Assembly (NCBI RefSeq): GCF_000247815.1
Contig: NC_021684.1
Location: 6,769,814-6,833,813, forward strand
Direction: 5' to 3'
Source of the DNA: Ficedula albicollis
Taxonomy: Eukaryota; Chordata; Aves; Passeriformes; Muscicapidae
DNA length: 64,000 bases
The notes under the pieces were generated by a model. The model did not search any database. It was not told the DNA's origin and was given only the letters and a program-made list of their open reading frames with translations. Below are positions 14,301 to 29,300 of the stretch, piece after piece. Both the position numbers and the translations under genes were made by a program. The first letter of the stretch is position 1. Each line of letters opens with the position of its first letter.

Positions 14301-17300
14301 CTTAGAATCTCATACATATTTACTGAAGGACATTTTATAGGAGCTTCAATTAAGCTCAACAGTTTATTTATGATGTGACTCTGCATGGGCATGTCAACAT
14401 GACAAAAAGAAAAATACAGCAGTTGTGTAAAATATATTTACAGATAAATCCATCTGCTTTAATCAGCTTAGCTTTAGAACAGACTGTTTTCCCTTGATCT
14501 CAGTAACAAAACCCTGGAATTCACTAGTACTATAAAAATAACAAATAATTATTTAATAGCAGGAGTCGAGTCCAGTGTCTGAATGGAATCTGTGCTCCAG
14601 GTTTCCATGCAGATTAAATTCTTGCTGTCAACAGCCAGCATTCCTTGTGTCTGCTGTCCTGGTCACCAGCTCTAGCACCACCTTGGTTCACAGGCAGCCG
14701 AGGATGGGGAACTTCATTTATAAAGAGGGTAGGGTCATGCTCGTTAGCCTGGATTTATCCTTGTTACCTTGTGAAAAAAAGAGGCACCTCCAGAGAGCAG
14801 ATAATCTGCCTTTGACCTGAACTGGATGCTCAAGGCCTCTTTACTCTTCACTGAGGGCAGAGATGTTAAAGGGAAGCTCAACATCTTGTAATAAATGACA
14901 TGAATTCCAGATCCTGATGCCCAATGAAATTGTTTTGGGGTGTCACTCAGGCTGAGATATGTCTCGGTAAGAAAAAAAATTAACTTTTTGCAGCTCATGG
15001 ACGAGGGAATCACATGAACCAGGATAAGATTGCCTTTTGTGGTGGGAACTTGGCCATTTATTTCAGCAAAACCAGAATGGGCCAAGCCCTGCCTTCCTCC
15101 TACCTTTCAGGACAGACGGAATCTTTTCCACACTCATGCGTCGGGGAACCGTGGCCGCTGACTCCAACAAGAAATGGTACATGTTTGATGGGCCTGTGGA
15201 TGCTTTGTGGATTGAGAACATGAACACAGTACTGGATGACAATAAGAAGCTGTGCCTCAGCTCAGGGGAAATCATCAAAATGACAGAGGTAACTCGTCCC
15301 TCCCACTTTTGCTGCCTGCTCTCTGTACTCCTTCCTCCCTGCACTGAAATACGTATCAAAACTGAGCTGGTCCATATCCTTTCTTTTCTTTTATAATTTT
15401 CAGGGCATGACCATGATGTTTGAAGTCCAGGATTTGGCTGTTGCTTCGCCTGCCACAGTCTCCCGCTGTGGCATGGTTTACTTGGAACCCAGCATTTTGG
15501 GGCTGGAGCCCTTTGTTCAATGTTGGCTGAAAAATATGCCAGAAGTCATGCAGCGGTTCTCACCGCAGCTGGCATCTCTCTTCAAGAAATTCCTCCAGGT
15601 GAGCTACTGTTCTGCTCCTGCCTTTCCATGTCATCTTGAATATCAACCAGCCCAGACTTGTCAAGGCCTGGATTTAAATGGCATTGTGGGAACATTTCCT
15701 ACCAGCATAATATCTATCATGGAAACTTCTCTGTGAATTTTGTGGCTTTAATAGAAGTTACTCACTGGTCTCTGTAGATGTGACTAAGTCTTATTGGTCA
15801 TTATAGTTGGTTTTATTTCATTTTAAAATTATCATCTTCTGGACAAAACCATCCCTAGTGCTTAGAGTGGAGTACCTCCAGGAAGAAGGTTGTACAAACA
15901 AGTCTTGTTATTTCTACTCTGCTGATAAGTCATTATTTTAATTAAGAACCTGGAGCTACAAGGGAAAGCTCTGAAGGGAGCAAATCATTTAACAGCAGTG
16001 ATAGCACAAGATGCACGTAACTGTTGCACAGAACCAAAAGGGAGGCCCAGAGATTTCTTTGTGTTAAGACTGAACCAAAGGGATAGTCTTGCTTTTCTCC
16101 AGTAAAAATGGTGGTACTTGGGATGCAGTTGGAAATGGCAGCATTCTCAGTCACGCTCTCCCTGCTAAACATAGCAGGTGAAAAAGAAAGTAAAACCAAA
16201 AACATCTGTGCTGGATAGTGACACTGAGCTGTCCCTGCCTATCTTTCCAGGAGTCCATTGACTTTATACGAAGCTCTGTGAAGGAGGTAATTGCTTCTAC
16301 AGATGGTAACCTCACAATGAGCCTCCTCGTGCTGTTGGAATGTTTGTATCAGCCTTTCGTTCCCATTAAGGTAGATTTTGCTACCTCTATCACTGTTACT
16401 TGTGTGTGTGTAACTCTTAAGGATGCTAAGTCATGGAAAGGGTTAGTCACCAGAGAACAAGATGTTGGTGCAGAAAGGTCATGCTGTAGCTCATCTATGT
16501 GACAGGAGGTAATACAGCATCCAGCAAAGCGCAGGTAAACCTGGAAGGACTATGCTCTGCCCACTGAAAGAACACAAGATAAGCTCCTTGCCTACCAGGC
16601 TGGAGGGCAGAGGTTCACTTTTATTTATAGCAGAGGGAATTGGAGGATGTGTGGAAAGCAGAGATCAGAGCTGAGCAGTGATGTATTTCAGATTACAGGT
16701 CCTTTGAGAATTAGTATTGAAGAAGGCTGGACAATTTTCAAATTAAAAACCTAAGACTAAATTCTTCTCCCATCTCCTGTCGAGTGATGTTAGTTCAGCA
16801 AAGGGAGTCTCTCAAGTACACCAATGAAACAACTAATTTTAATCCACATAATATATTTACAAGGCCTGTGAAAAACTGGCTTGAATAGAATTATGAGCAA
16901 ATTAAGAAGAATCTGGGGTTTGTGTGCCTTAATTATACCTGAGAACTTTTCTTTTGCTTGTCTCTGGTTCTAAGGGATTTAAGACGATTCCCCGGGAGAA
17001 GGTTGCTCGAATGGGAGAGCTGATTGAACCTTGGTTTATATTTGCCTTGGTCTGGAGTGTGGGTGCTACTGGAGATTCCCGAGGTCGTGAGGCCTTTAGC
17101 TCATGGCTCAGGAAGAAGATGGCAAAGGAAAGGGTGAGTAAAGGAAAAGCAGATCTTCTGTCATTATGGAGGAATTAGTAGTGAGGAATGGGGATCAGAG
17201 CTGAATGCCTGGAGGCTTTGGATGGACTTCCTATTGGCATCTTCCTGTTGGTATGCCACTCTCTCAAAGGCACCCCTGGAGCTGGAAGTTCTGGGAGAGA

Positions 17301-20300
17301 CCTGAGCCCCCTGGCCTGTGTAGCATCCCATTAGTAAAGTCTTCCTTGTAGTCCATATCCTTCTGTGAATTCAGCTGAGTTAACCACAGCTTTATTCTCA
17401 CAGATCCGGTTACCCTTCCCAGAAGAAGGACTGGTTTATGACTATAAACTGGATGATGCTGGGCTTAGCAGTACTGAAGATGTGGATGAGGATGTCCCTA
17501 GTGTGGTAAAATATTTCATTTTTAATTCCAAGCTGGGTAATTTAGGAAGAGAAACCAGAAAGCAATACAGTCCTACAGGATTTGAAAGGATTTTTTCCTC
17601 AAGGGCAAAGAAGAAAGGTCCAAGCTGGGTAATTTAGGAAGAGAAACCAGGAAGCAATACAGTCCTACAGGATTTGACAGGATTTTTTCATCAAGGGCAA
17701 AGAAGAAAGTTCTATAGGAAGCAAATGAGAATGTTTGAATCAAAATTAAGCTTTTCATTGAATCAAGAAGGCAGTTTCTTGCCTTCAGAGTTGTGAACCA
17801 GATCTTTCAAAGCTGAGCCAAGAGCTGTTGGTTGAGACCTGAGTGTCTCTGCTCAGGAAAGCGAAAGATGGCACAGGTGTGGCTGCTGGAGGACAGGGAG
17901 AAGCTCAAATGGACAGCTCTGTCTGTGTTAGAAAGCAGTGAACAACAGCAGAAGAGCTATGTGCAGCAGAGTCTGGAGTAGCAGCAAGGCAGATAAATAT
18001 TCCATCTTTTTCACAAGAGACAGCAGTGTAGGGCATGTCAGAGTAATTTTGACTGACAGTCACCAGACTCTGGGCTAAAAGGAATTTAAAAAGGAGAGAA
18101 AATGCTTTGCCTTCCTGAAATGAAACAAAGAACCCTACATGAGTTTCAGATGTTTATCAGAAGGTGCCAGTGTGGTCTCTGTGGGAAGGCCCCATGGGGT
18201 GGTCAGGAATATAGATATATTCTCCCGTATTCTCCAGCACAGTCCTGGCAGAAGCTCCATCTCATTTGTATAGTGGCCTCTGGGAGGCTCATTTCCAGCT
18301 TCAGTCTAGCACAAGAGATCCATATCTTGTACAAGTAGAAAATCTCATGTGCTTCTGAATGCAACGTGGGTGATGGCATGGAACAGGAAGACAGGAGTCC
18401 AGATAAGCCCCTTTGGCCCTCTGCCGTGGGCAGAATTCCTGTTCTTGCAGATATCTCAAGTGCTCCATCCCGCTTTAATCCCCACCTCAGAAGGGAGGAC
18501 AGACGTGTTGCTGCTGGGGCAATGGCCTCTAACTCTCTGCGCTCTGTCCCTCCCAAAAGTAAGTCAAACACTCCCAGCATTTCCATACAGAAAGGTAAGG
18601 GTGGCAAGACTCAACAGAGGGGCTGGAAGCTTGACTTTCTCATCAGAATCAGAGCTATTACACAGGGAGCAGTGACAGGGAAAATAGCAGAAATAGTTTT
18701 CCTTTTCTCAGAAGAGATAGATACCCCCTCTATCTTTCAGGTGCACTGGGAGGTGTGGCTGGATGCTACAGCAAAGTTCACCATGGTTCCTGACACCAAC
18801 TTCTGTGACATTATTGTGCCCACGATGAACACAGTCCGAATGGCCTATCTGCTGGAGCTGTTACTCATCAACTACAAGCCAGTACGTGCCCAACCTCATC
18901 TTTGCATTTTTGATTCAATCTCTTCTCCCAGTGCAGTCAGAACTTAACAGCTACCTAATACTTTGAGATTATTTCCCACTTCCATGGATTTGTATTTCTC
19001 TGCTCCAAATCTGTGCTTAAGCACTAAGAGTTATCCATTCAGTCCCCAGGCACCATGCCAGCCCCCCCCAAAAAATATCAACACTCAGTTGTTCAATAAA
19101 AGTGCAAATTGCTAGATAGCCCATCCCTCTTTACCTGTTTCCTACAGTTCCATTTTATACTTCTCTGGTTGGATTCCATCCACACCAAGAGATCTTGGTG
19201 TTGGGCAGCTGACCTTATTGAAGAAGCAAGCCCAACAGTCCTCTCCCAACCTTCAAATGCTTAAAAGGAAATTACCTGCATTTCCTCCAGCAAATGTCAG
19301 AGTGCTGGGAAACACAGGCTGCTTGCCTATGATTATGCTGCATTACTGATTGCGCTTCTAGGTTCTTTGCATTGGACCCACTGGCACAGGGAAGACTCTC
19401 ACAATTGCAGACAAGCTTTTGAAGAACTTGCCTAACAAATTCATCACCCACTTCCTGATGTTTTCAGCACGCACCTCTGCTAACCAAACCCAGGATCTCA
19501 TCGACAGCAAACTGGATAAGAGGCAAGATTCCTTTCTGTGTGTGCAAAGGCATTATCCCTAAGCTCAGTATTTCTATCAGCTTGGCTATTTAGTTTCCTC
19601 CCAAGACCTGAAGGGGCCCTGAGCACATACAGCTGTGGATAACGTGTAGGACACACAGCACATCTGAGTTGGGATTGTGAGGGCTAATAATAGCTTGTCA
19701 TAATGGCAAGAAAGTGAGAAGGATTAGAGAGGGTCGGTAAAAGTTGTTCCAATTCTAGTTATTCCAGAAATACTACATTTCACAGCACAGGTGTTTGCAA
19801 ACCCTGGTGTGGGATCTTTGCAGAAAGTGATGAAGGGAGAAAATGTGGCTGCCCACCTGCAATCCCACTCCCCACAGTAAACAGCTTCCATTTCACCTCC
19901 CTGGTCAGCCACTGGTTTGAAGTTTCCAGCAGATTCATGGGCTCAAACTTTGCTTTTATTTGCACCCATTTACTCCTTGGCATTGTGCATAACTAGACAA
20001 AATTTCCCTTGGAGAGAAGCCAGTGCCTCAAACATTGCTCAAGATCTTTTCCATGCAAAAGGCCTTTACAAAGGAGTGTATTAAGTGTAAAAATAGCTGA
20101 AATTGTTGACTCAGGAAGTGTCCAGAGGGAAGGAGTGTATTAAGTGTAAAAATAGCTGAAACTGTTGACTCAGGAAGCGTCCAGAGGAAAAAAAACATGC
20201 TTTGGATCAAGTTAGAAGTACCTTTGCAATAGCTGTCCTGTGTCCTGACATGGATCCTGTCTTTGCAGGCGAAAGGGAGTGTTTGGGCCTCCAGTTGGTC

Positions 20301-23300
20301 GGTACTTTGTATTTTTTATTGATGACTTGAACATGCCCATGCTGGAGCAATATGGAGCACAGCCACCCATTGAGCTGCTGAGGCAGTGGATGGACCACCA
20401 CGGCTGGTACGACCGGAAAAAGATCGGTATGGCCCAGATCCTGTGCCCAGAGCTCTTGGCAAAAGTTGTCCTGTTAGATATCTCTGCCTGCCGTGGAGAT
20501 TTGTGGTGAGGGTTTTTAGCTACAACTCAGCACTCATTCCTGATTTTCCACTCTCAAAGGTACTTTTAAGAAGCTGGTAGATATTAATTTTGTCTGTGCC
20601 ATGGGGCCTCCTGGAGGGGGAAGGAATCCTGTCACTCCACGCCTCACTCGCCATTTCAACTACCTCTCCTTCACCGAGATGGATGACAGCAGCAAGAAGA
20701 AGATCTTCTCCACCATCCTTGGCAGCTGGATGAGTAAGTCCTGCAGAAAACTGCCACCTTCTCCTCATGTTGAAATTCAGCTTGATGACAATGGAGTTTA
20801 GAAGGGGGAGCAATTAATATCGATGATCTGATCAAAATGTTGAAAGCTGCACCTTGCAATAGTCTCTCGAAGATGCTTTAGGGGAAAGTGTTTTATGAGG
20901 CTTAGCAAACAGAGAGCTCATACACTATTTAGTCTCAGGGCCAAACTCTGCTGGTGAAAATCAGCAAACTTCAGCTTTGGCTTTCACAGTTGCAATGTTA
21001 TCCTATAGCCTGGGCCTTTCAAAGAGGATTTTGTTTGTGATGCGTGATGCAGATATTCTTAACCTCAGGAGATAAAGCTAAAACTATTTTTTTTTTCTTT
21101 TTCTAGATGGATACCTAGGTGAAAAAAGTTACAGAAATCCAGTGCGTAAGTAAGAGCAGAAAGATGAGAGACTGTGAACAGAGCAAGCTGGTGAGCACAG
21201 CATGGCACAGCTTACCTGTGCTTTCAGCAGACAGACACTTGCCCAGACAACAGCCTTCTGTGGAAGCACAGCCTTCTGTTACTCTCCATCTGCTGCAGCC
21301 TGTGGACAGCTGAGCAGGGTGGATCTGACCATGGTGCTACAGCCACCATGAAAAAAGGGTTCATTTGGAGTGAAATGAGTCCTCTTATACTTGACAGGGG
21401 GGGAATTTAGGATCATCTTTGCAAATATGCCCTCATCTGCAAATCTGCCAGTAGAAAGGAGTGAGAATAGTTAGCTATGGGAGAAGCAAAGCAGAGCTTT
21501 CTAAGTCCTTGCAATATTCAGAAGCACCAGTACCTGACTGTGATCTCAGGGGCACACTGAAATACCTAGCTCTGATTTAGAAAGAAATTAAAGGATTTTT
21601 GAAATAATGCAAAAAAGTGAAAAATGCTGGAGTGTCAAAGGGCTCTACTTCTCCAGGAGTGTTTGTAATAAACTTCATTGGGAGAAAAAAATAATTATGC
21701 TCTAAAACTGGCAGCTGTGTTTAAATCTTGCCAGACTATTGCATAAGAAATTATTCCTCAGTGGCTTTGCATTTGCTGGGCATAATGAATTGTAGGGGGT
21801 TTAGCTAAGCAGGCACTCACACCTTCTAGCTTAAAAGTAGCTGAGATTTCACTGTGGCAGTGCAAGGAGGGGAAAGGAAAACCTGTCTGGAATACTTCAG
21901 GTAAGCATCAATTACCCATCTGGCATTGCCTCCTCTGTTCTGGGGGCATGAAGTCTTCACACCACAGAATCCCTGTAATTCTTCCACCCCCAAATCTTGT
22001 TCACATTAGTTGATTAACCCTTTGGCAGCTGTCCACTGCAGTGAGCAGTTGCTTGGACAGGTCCCTCACTATCTGTCAGAAAAGAGCAGAAAAAGTGTGT
22101 TCCTGCCCAAGTCCTGCCAGCACCTCTGCCACTCAGTGCCACCTTCCTGCACTGCAAGAACCTTCTCAGCCCAGAGTTACCATCTTGACATCCTCTCCAA
22201 ATACTTGTGTCTCTGCAGCGGGAGCAGATGCAGTGAAAGACCTGAACGAGCCCTTAGTCGATGCCACCATCTCTGTGTATATGACCATCACATCCCAGCT
22301 GCTGCCCACACCAGCAAAGTCACATTATACCTTCAACCTGAGAGACCTCTCAAAGGTGTTCCAGGGCATGCTCATGGCTGAGCCTGGCAAGGTCGAGGTG
22401 AGTCCTCCCATCAGCACAGCCCTGCCACCCAGGGCAAGACCAGAAATCACAGAATCACTGGGTTGGAAGAGACCTTCAAGATCATGGAGTCCAACCCATG
22501 CCCTAACACCTGAACTAAACCATGAGTGCCACAACCAGTCTTTTTTTAAACACATCCAGGGATGGTGACTCCACCACCTCCCTGTGTGAACCATTCCAGT
22601 ACTTCATCATTCTTTCCATTAAAATCTTTTTCCTAATATCCAACCTTTATTTCCCTTGGTGCAGTTTGAGGCTGTGTCCTCTTGTTCTGTCAGTCCTGCC
22701 TGGAGAAAGAGACCAACCCCACCTGCTATAACCACCTTTCAGGGAGTTGTAGAGAGTGATAAGGTCACCCTGAGTCTCCTTTTCTCCAGGCTGAACAACC
22801 CCAGTTCCCTCAGCTGTTCCTCACAGGGTTTGTGGTCCCTCACCAGCCTTGTTGCCTCCTCTGGATGTGCTCAATGTCTCAATGTCCTCCCTGAACTGAG
22901 GGGACAGAACTGGACACAGCACTCAAGGTGTGACCTCACCAGTGCCAAGTACAGGGGAAGAATGACCTCCCTGCTCCTGCTGGCCACACCATTCCTGACA
23001 CAGGCCAGGGGCCATTGACCTTCCTGGCCATCAGGGCACACACTGGCTCATGCTCAGTCAGCACCTTCAGGTCCCTTTCTGCCTGGGCATTGTCCAGCCA
23101 CACCATCCCCACCCTGAAACGCTGCAGGAGATTATTGTGGCCAAAATGCAGGACTCGGCACTTGGAGTTGTTAAACTTCATCTTGTTGGACTCCGACCAT
23201 CCATCCAACCGTGCAGGACTCGGCACTTGGAGTTGTTAAACTTAATCTTGTTGGAGTCCCTTTCTGCCTGGGCATTGTCCAGCCACACCATCCCCACCCT

Positions 23301-26300
23301 GAAACGCTGCAGGAGATTATTGTGGCCAAAATGCAGGACTCGGCACTTGGAGTTGTTAAACTTAATCTTGTTGGACTCTGCCCATCCATCCAACCATTCC
23401 AGGTCTCTGCAGAACCCTTCTACCTTCCAGCAGATCAACACACGCTCCCAGCTTAGTATTGTCTGCAAATTTACTCTTGGACTCTGCCCATCCATCCAAC
23501 CATTCCAACACATCGACAAATGCTCCCAGCTTAGTGTCATCTGCAAATTTACTGATGAAGGACTCAATATGCTCATCCATGCATCCATGTAATCAATAAA
23601 AATATTGAACAGAAGAGGCCCCAGCACAGACCCCTGAGGGACGCCACTGGTGACTGGTCACTAACTGGATGCAGCACCATTCACCTCTACTCTCTGGGTC
23701 CGGCCATCCAGCCAGCTCTTAACCCAGCAATGGCAATACCCTCATCCATGTCATCAGTAAAAATATTGGACAGAACTGGCCCCAGTACAGACCCCTGAGG
23801 GACACCACTAGTGCCTGAAATGTTCTAGTTGAGGCCTCATTCACAGGTCTGCAAACAGGCTTCAATTTCCCATTGAAGATGCATTTTGATATTGCTCAAT
23901 AGGTGTGGTAGCCTCCCCTTTAGCTAGTGCCCAGTACCAGTAGCAGGCAGATACCCCTTTCATCACAGTCCTTCCTTGGCATGGAAGCAGGTGAGTGGCC
24001 ATAGGGAGTCAGTAGGATACAGCCCACCCATTCAGGACTGGATGGAGCCGCGGGGGATTAGACAGGGACCAAGTAGGGGCACAGGTCCTATTGTCCTATT
24101 ACCTGCTTCTGCCCCTTCAGCTCTCTTTAGGACCTTGCTGTGGCTCCAGCCTGGCTAGTAGAGACTGAATTATCACAGGAAGTACTTAGGACCCTAAGTG
24201 CTATACGTTCTATGCTATCAGCCAAATAAAATGATCTTTCAAAATACACACAAGAAAACTGTAAAAATTAAATCAAACTGGGGAAAGATAAGAACAAAGA
24301 ACATAAAATGTAAATCTCTCAAAGAAAGCTTAACATATGGACAAATAGAGGGGGATAAACTGATGCTCTAATGAGCTCTCTGCAAAGCAGCTGTTTTGAC
24401 AAGAGTTGTTTTTGAGAGGAGAAGGGAAAGAAGCTTCCTCCGCCCAGTTCTTTCTCCGCTCCAGTTGCCTTGTAATAGGAGTGGAGCTGGCCACATGCTG
24501 GGCAGGAACCAGCTTTCCTGATAGCAATGCTCATAGCACTTCTCTGTGGCTGTTTTGCTGGGATTTCCTACCAGAACAAAGAGCACCTGCTGAAATTGTG
24601 GTACCACGAGAGCTGCCGGGTCTTCTGTGATCGCTTGGTCAGTGATGAGGACAGGACCTGGTTTGACAAGCTAATGATGGAGAAGATGGAGGAGTTTGGC
24701 ACCACTTTTGAGGAGGTCATCCCCTCCCAGCCAGTTCTGTTTGGAGACTTCATGGAGCCAGGTGCCAATGTCAAACTATACCAAGCAATTGACAGCCAAG
24801 ATAAGGTAAGGAACCCAGGAATCACGTTGTGAACTACGTTCACATCTTCTACGAACAAAGGAAAACAGTAACAATAGTGGTGCTTTAATTAGAGGTGCCT
24901 GAAACTACAGACTGTCCCAGGGGTCTCCTGTGAAATCCTACCACATATATGAATAGTGGCTGTATTTGGCATGATAGGCAGTTGAGATGGAGCAAGCTGT
25001 CTCTGCATTGCAATCCTGGAGGCAGCCTGCTATGCCAAATCTCCCATATGAGCCGCACTTGGGACTGAAAAGTGAAATTTGCTGGAAAGAAATGGCACAT
25101 TACCCCCAAACAATACTACTTTTGCCATTAAAGACTTCACAATTGACCTTTACAAGTAATTAATGTTACTGCCAGACTCCCTGTTGGAGAAGATACTGGG
25201 AGTACTTGGGTAGTGGTAATTAAGCAAAGGCAAGGAGTGGTGCGTTTTGCACTCATTATCAGAAACAGATGATTATTCTGTTGTCTCTCCTCTTGTGATA
25301 GCTGTGTGACAAAGACTGGTAATTAACTGAGATTTGCAATCCCTTTTGCAAAGTAGGTAGGCCTGTCCCCCACCGAGGTGAGCACAGCTGAGACAGCCAG
25401 ACATAGAGGCAGCTGCACAGTCCCCACTGATGCACACAGGACTTTGGTATCTAGGCAGGGATCTCAGCGCTGTATGAATTCCAGCTGGTGTTGCTTTCCC
25501 AGCTTCACTGTGAGATTGCTGAGGGGGTAGGATCAAATCCCAGATGTCTTCATGCTTCATCTCCTTCTCTGGCCTGAGGGTGTTGTTGAAGAGAGCCCTG
25601 GGAAGGGCAGGAGAAACTGCTCCTGCAGCTATTCCATGTGATGGCTGGACTGGGAGAGGAGTGTGCTACTCTACCCATCTACCCATCTACATCTGTTTTC
25701 TTCCCCAGCACCTGTGCTTTCCAGCCAGAATCCTAACCACAGGATTCAGCAGCAGGCAGTGGTCAGCTATAGAGCAAGGAAACTAACCCAGAGGGAGGCC
25801 CTGGAGCAGTATGGATCAGGCAGCCATAAGCTCTTTTATTTTGAACTACACCCTGCTGTTTCTCGAGGCAAACAGCACAGTTGGGAACAGCAGACTGTAG
25901 TCACTTGCCTGAGTTAGCTTAAGGTCACCATTGACCAGCTGCTGCCACCACCACTAACTAAATTCAGCCCATCTAATGGCAGCTCCTTTTAGGAGCCTAG
26001 AGGAGAGCTGCTCCCATATTCTGTTAAGCACCAGGCTCTGCTCTCCCCTACCCCTGGCTGTGCCAGCAGACAGTAACCCCCCCACACACAATCACTTTTA
26101 TCTAGTAGCCACAACTACTAGATAAAGAGTATACTAGTAAAGAGTATAGAAGAAAGAGTGTTTTCTACCCACAGCTGAAGCTTGTGATTGATGACTACCT
26201 GGAGGAGTACAATCAAAGCCACACCCCAGAGCTGAAGCTTGTGCTTTTCATGGATGCCATACAGCACATCTGCCGAATCAGCCGGATTCTGCGGCAGGCT

Positions 26301-29300
26301 CCGGGGAATGCTCTTCTCCTGGGTGTTGGGGGAAGTGGGAGACAGTCTCTCACCAGACTGGCATCTCACATGTAAGTAATGCTCTCCCACTTATGCATGT
26401 AATGGGGAGCAGCTCCACTGGGGCTGCCTTCAGAGAATTTCTTTTTCTGCCCTTCCCACTGCAAGTTACGTGTTTTTCTGGCTGCTGACTCCTCAAATGA
26501 ATCAAGAGTTAGGACTCAGTTAATGCACATCTGCACTGGGTTTCTAGACAGCTCAGGTATCTCTGCTTTGTGTAAAACATGCTCCTGGATTGGTTGCTGT
26601 CCTTGGTGCACAAGGACAAATGTGTTCTCGGGACTCACTGTAAGACAACCACTTGCTTGAGTCCTTTCACCCTGAGTCCACAAGACATACTGGGAATCGA
26701 CAGAAGAGAATTATTTAATTTGATGTAACTCCACAGGCTTCTTTTTCCTTTAGGGCAGAGTATGAATGTTTCCAGATTGAACTGTCTAAAAATTATGGCA
26801 TGACAGAATGGCGAGATGATGTGAGGACGGTCATGATGAAGGCAGGCCTTCAAAGTCTACCCAAGACCTTCCTGTTTGTAGACACACAGGTACACGAGTA
26901 GTAGCATGGTGGATTCCACCTCAAAAGGAATCAGAAACACATCCCTAAGCTCAATAAATTCCCCTACAGGGTATTAAGAACTTGACACAAACCAGACACA
27001 ACTTGTATTTCTTCAGTAGCCTACATTCAACATATTATAAAAAAGCCCCAGGGAAACTAGAGGTGGTGCATTTATTGCTAGAGGGTCTGTAGAGCTGTGT
27101 GTGAGTGGGTGGATTCTTCTCTTGCTCAAGGAGGCTTCTTTCAGCTCCATCCAAGGGTTTAGTGGGTACATAGATTTTAGCTGTCTGAAACTAAGTGCTA
27201 CTGGCCATGATATTAGATGTCCTAAGTGAAATTACTCTTTTATTTTTCTAAAAGACGGTAGATTTAGGACCTTATGCCTGCTGGTTCCACAGGATAATGC
27301 TGGCTGTAACTGTAAACTGTAACTTGCTAATGAGTGGGCCAATTTCCACTTCTGGAATCACAGTTATGTTCCCCATAGGCTTTTTTACTGCCTTCATTAT
27401 CATAGGAACCATTCCCTTGTGGCAGAGCCCTAAGCAGTGAGATGAGCATCATACAAATGCTACTTGTTCTTGCAGCCTTTTCCCTGCAGTGAGAAGCATA
27501 TGTGGGAGCAAAGGGGCCCAGGAGGGTGCATTTAGTCAAGGAGATGGATGCTGTGTATTTCTGATGTAGCAAAGGTGGAGACGTGAGTGTAGTGCTGGAG
27601 GGAGATCATCCCATAGACTGTGACACAGCCCTTCAATTACCCTGTCTCCCACACTGATAAGCTTTATTTTAATAATGAAGTGTTCTGTGCTGGAGGAACG
27701 AAGACCCAGAGCAACCAGGTGTCTGGGGTCTGACTGCAGAGGCAGGGAGCAAGAGCCTGAGCTCAATTTGTCTGTAAGGAGACAGGGAATGGGCAGAAGG
27801 ATGTTTGTTCTCAAACACACCCTCCCCACCCCTGAAATGGCTGAAATATGGCTGCTTAATTGGAAGTGCTGGACAAGAATCAGGGTGTGCCTTTCTGGAG
27901 CCGAATGATCACAAACCTTGTTTCTTATAACTGAGGCTGAGGGCTGTATTCATGCAGAAATTATCTCCATGGCATATGAGACATGAGTGTCTCCTGACTT
28001 AAAAACCGCGCTTTTTTTACCATCTACTTAGATTAAAAGTGAATCCTTCCTCGAAGATATCAACAACTTGCTCAACTCTGGTGACATTCCCAACATTTAC
28101 AATCCTGAGGACCAGGACCAGATCATGACAGCTATGAAGCCTGTTGTTCGAGATCTGGGGCAGCAGCCCACCAAGGCCAATTTGATGGCTGCATATACAG
28201 CACGGGTTCGCAGCAATATCCACATGGTCCTGTGCATGAGGTACACGGCAGGCCTACAACTCCATGCTTTTAATGCTAATTATTCCTTCCTTATCCTTTG
28301 CCTTTCATCACTGTGTAATGAGATCTTTATTTCCAAGCCCCAGACTTCGGAGAAGGAGGAAGGAGTATGGTTTGCGTAACACTTTCTCCTAGCTCCGTTG
28401 GTTTTTTGGATTTTTTTACACTTTGCTGCTCTCAAGATGAAGTTTTAATTTTTCAAGAGTATAATTATGTGTGATTCAGATGAAACACAAGGTTCCTCCT
28501 TCTCTCTGCACCATTGAGCCATTTGTTACAGACATACCTTGCTTGAATTTGGGGCTCAGTTGCACTATGTTTACTCATTAATCTAATGCATAGTCCATAA
28601 CCAGCTCACTCCCTTGCAGGAGGGATACCTCCTGCAAGGAGGGCATTCTCAGTGCAAGAACAAGTAGAAAAATCAGGGCTATGATTGTGGTTTGGTGATG
28701 TGATCTCTACACGCACCTTGAAATGAACTTCAGAGCACATTCATTTCTTATCCCTTAAGTGTTTGTCCCTAGAGAGGGACTCATAAAACATCACCCTACT
28801 GTCATCTTAATACTTCTAGAATATCCTGAGCCAAGGAATGAGCTCAGAAATGCACCTTTGGGCATGCAGCTCATTGCCTGAACTTTCATTCCCCTTTTGC
28901 CTCCTTCCCAGGGTGTATTCCTGTCCCTCTTGCTCTGCAATGATTCAGGGTGGTTCTGTAGAAGGAAAGATATTTTGCGCTTGTATTTAGAGCCAGCTGT
29001 AACACGAGTTCTCTGCATGCCTTGCCCTCAGCCCCATCGGAGAAGTGTTCCGCGCACGCTTGAGGCAGTTCCCCTCTCTTGTGAACTGCTGTACCATTGA
29101 CTGGTTCAATGAATGGCCTGCTGAAGCCCTGCAGAGCGTTGCCTTCTCCTTCCTGAATGAACTCCCACTCCTTGGTAGCGGTACTGAGGATACCAGCGGG
29201 ATGGTACGTGCCACACTCGAGAATACTCTGCTCCCATGTGTTCAGTGTGCTGTGACTCTGGATACAGCAAGCCAATGCAGGGCACACCTTCAGAAGCGTC

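Larger units (their letters stand above)
17404..22397 (+). other. DNAH1: DNAH1 visible exons 22-28: AAA3
   Basis: Exons: 17404-17505, 18741-18881, 19362-19522, 20269-20426, 20560-20733, 21107-21145, 22219-22397. The first encodes an acidic linker (DEDVPSV) before AAA3. The P-loop GPTGTGKT is at 19374-19397; FFIDDLNMP (Walker B) follows in the fourth exon and [15 protein letters not shown] in the fifth. The sixth exon is only 39 bp. The intron after 19522 starts with GC (AG|gcaaga) and is joined to the acceptor at 20268 in correct phase. AAA3 is the main regulatory ATP site in dyneins. Confidence 0.93.

Noticed and set aside
15004..15110. Open frame before the exon at 15111, as a possible extra DNAH1 exon
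   Set aside because: Joining from 13565 to 15111 gives exactly the expected W-TDGIF junction; nothing in dynein corresponds to the upstream residues.
18366..18947. 193-codon open frame upstream of a DNAH1 exon
   Set aside because: Only its final part (from 18741) is coding DNAH1; the rest is intron open by chance, with a clear acceptor at 18740.
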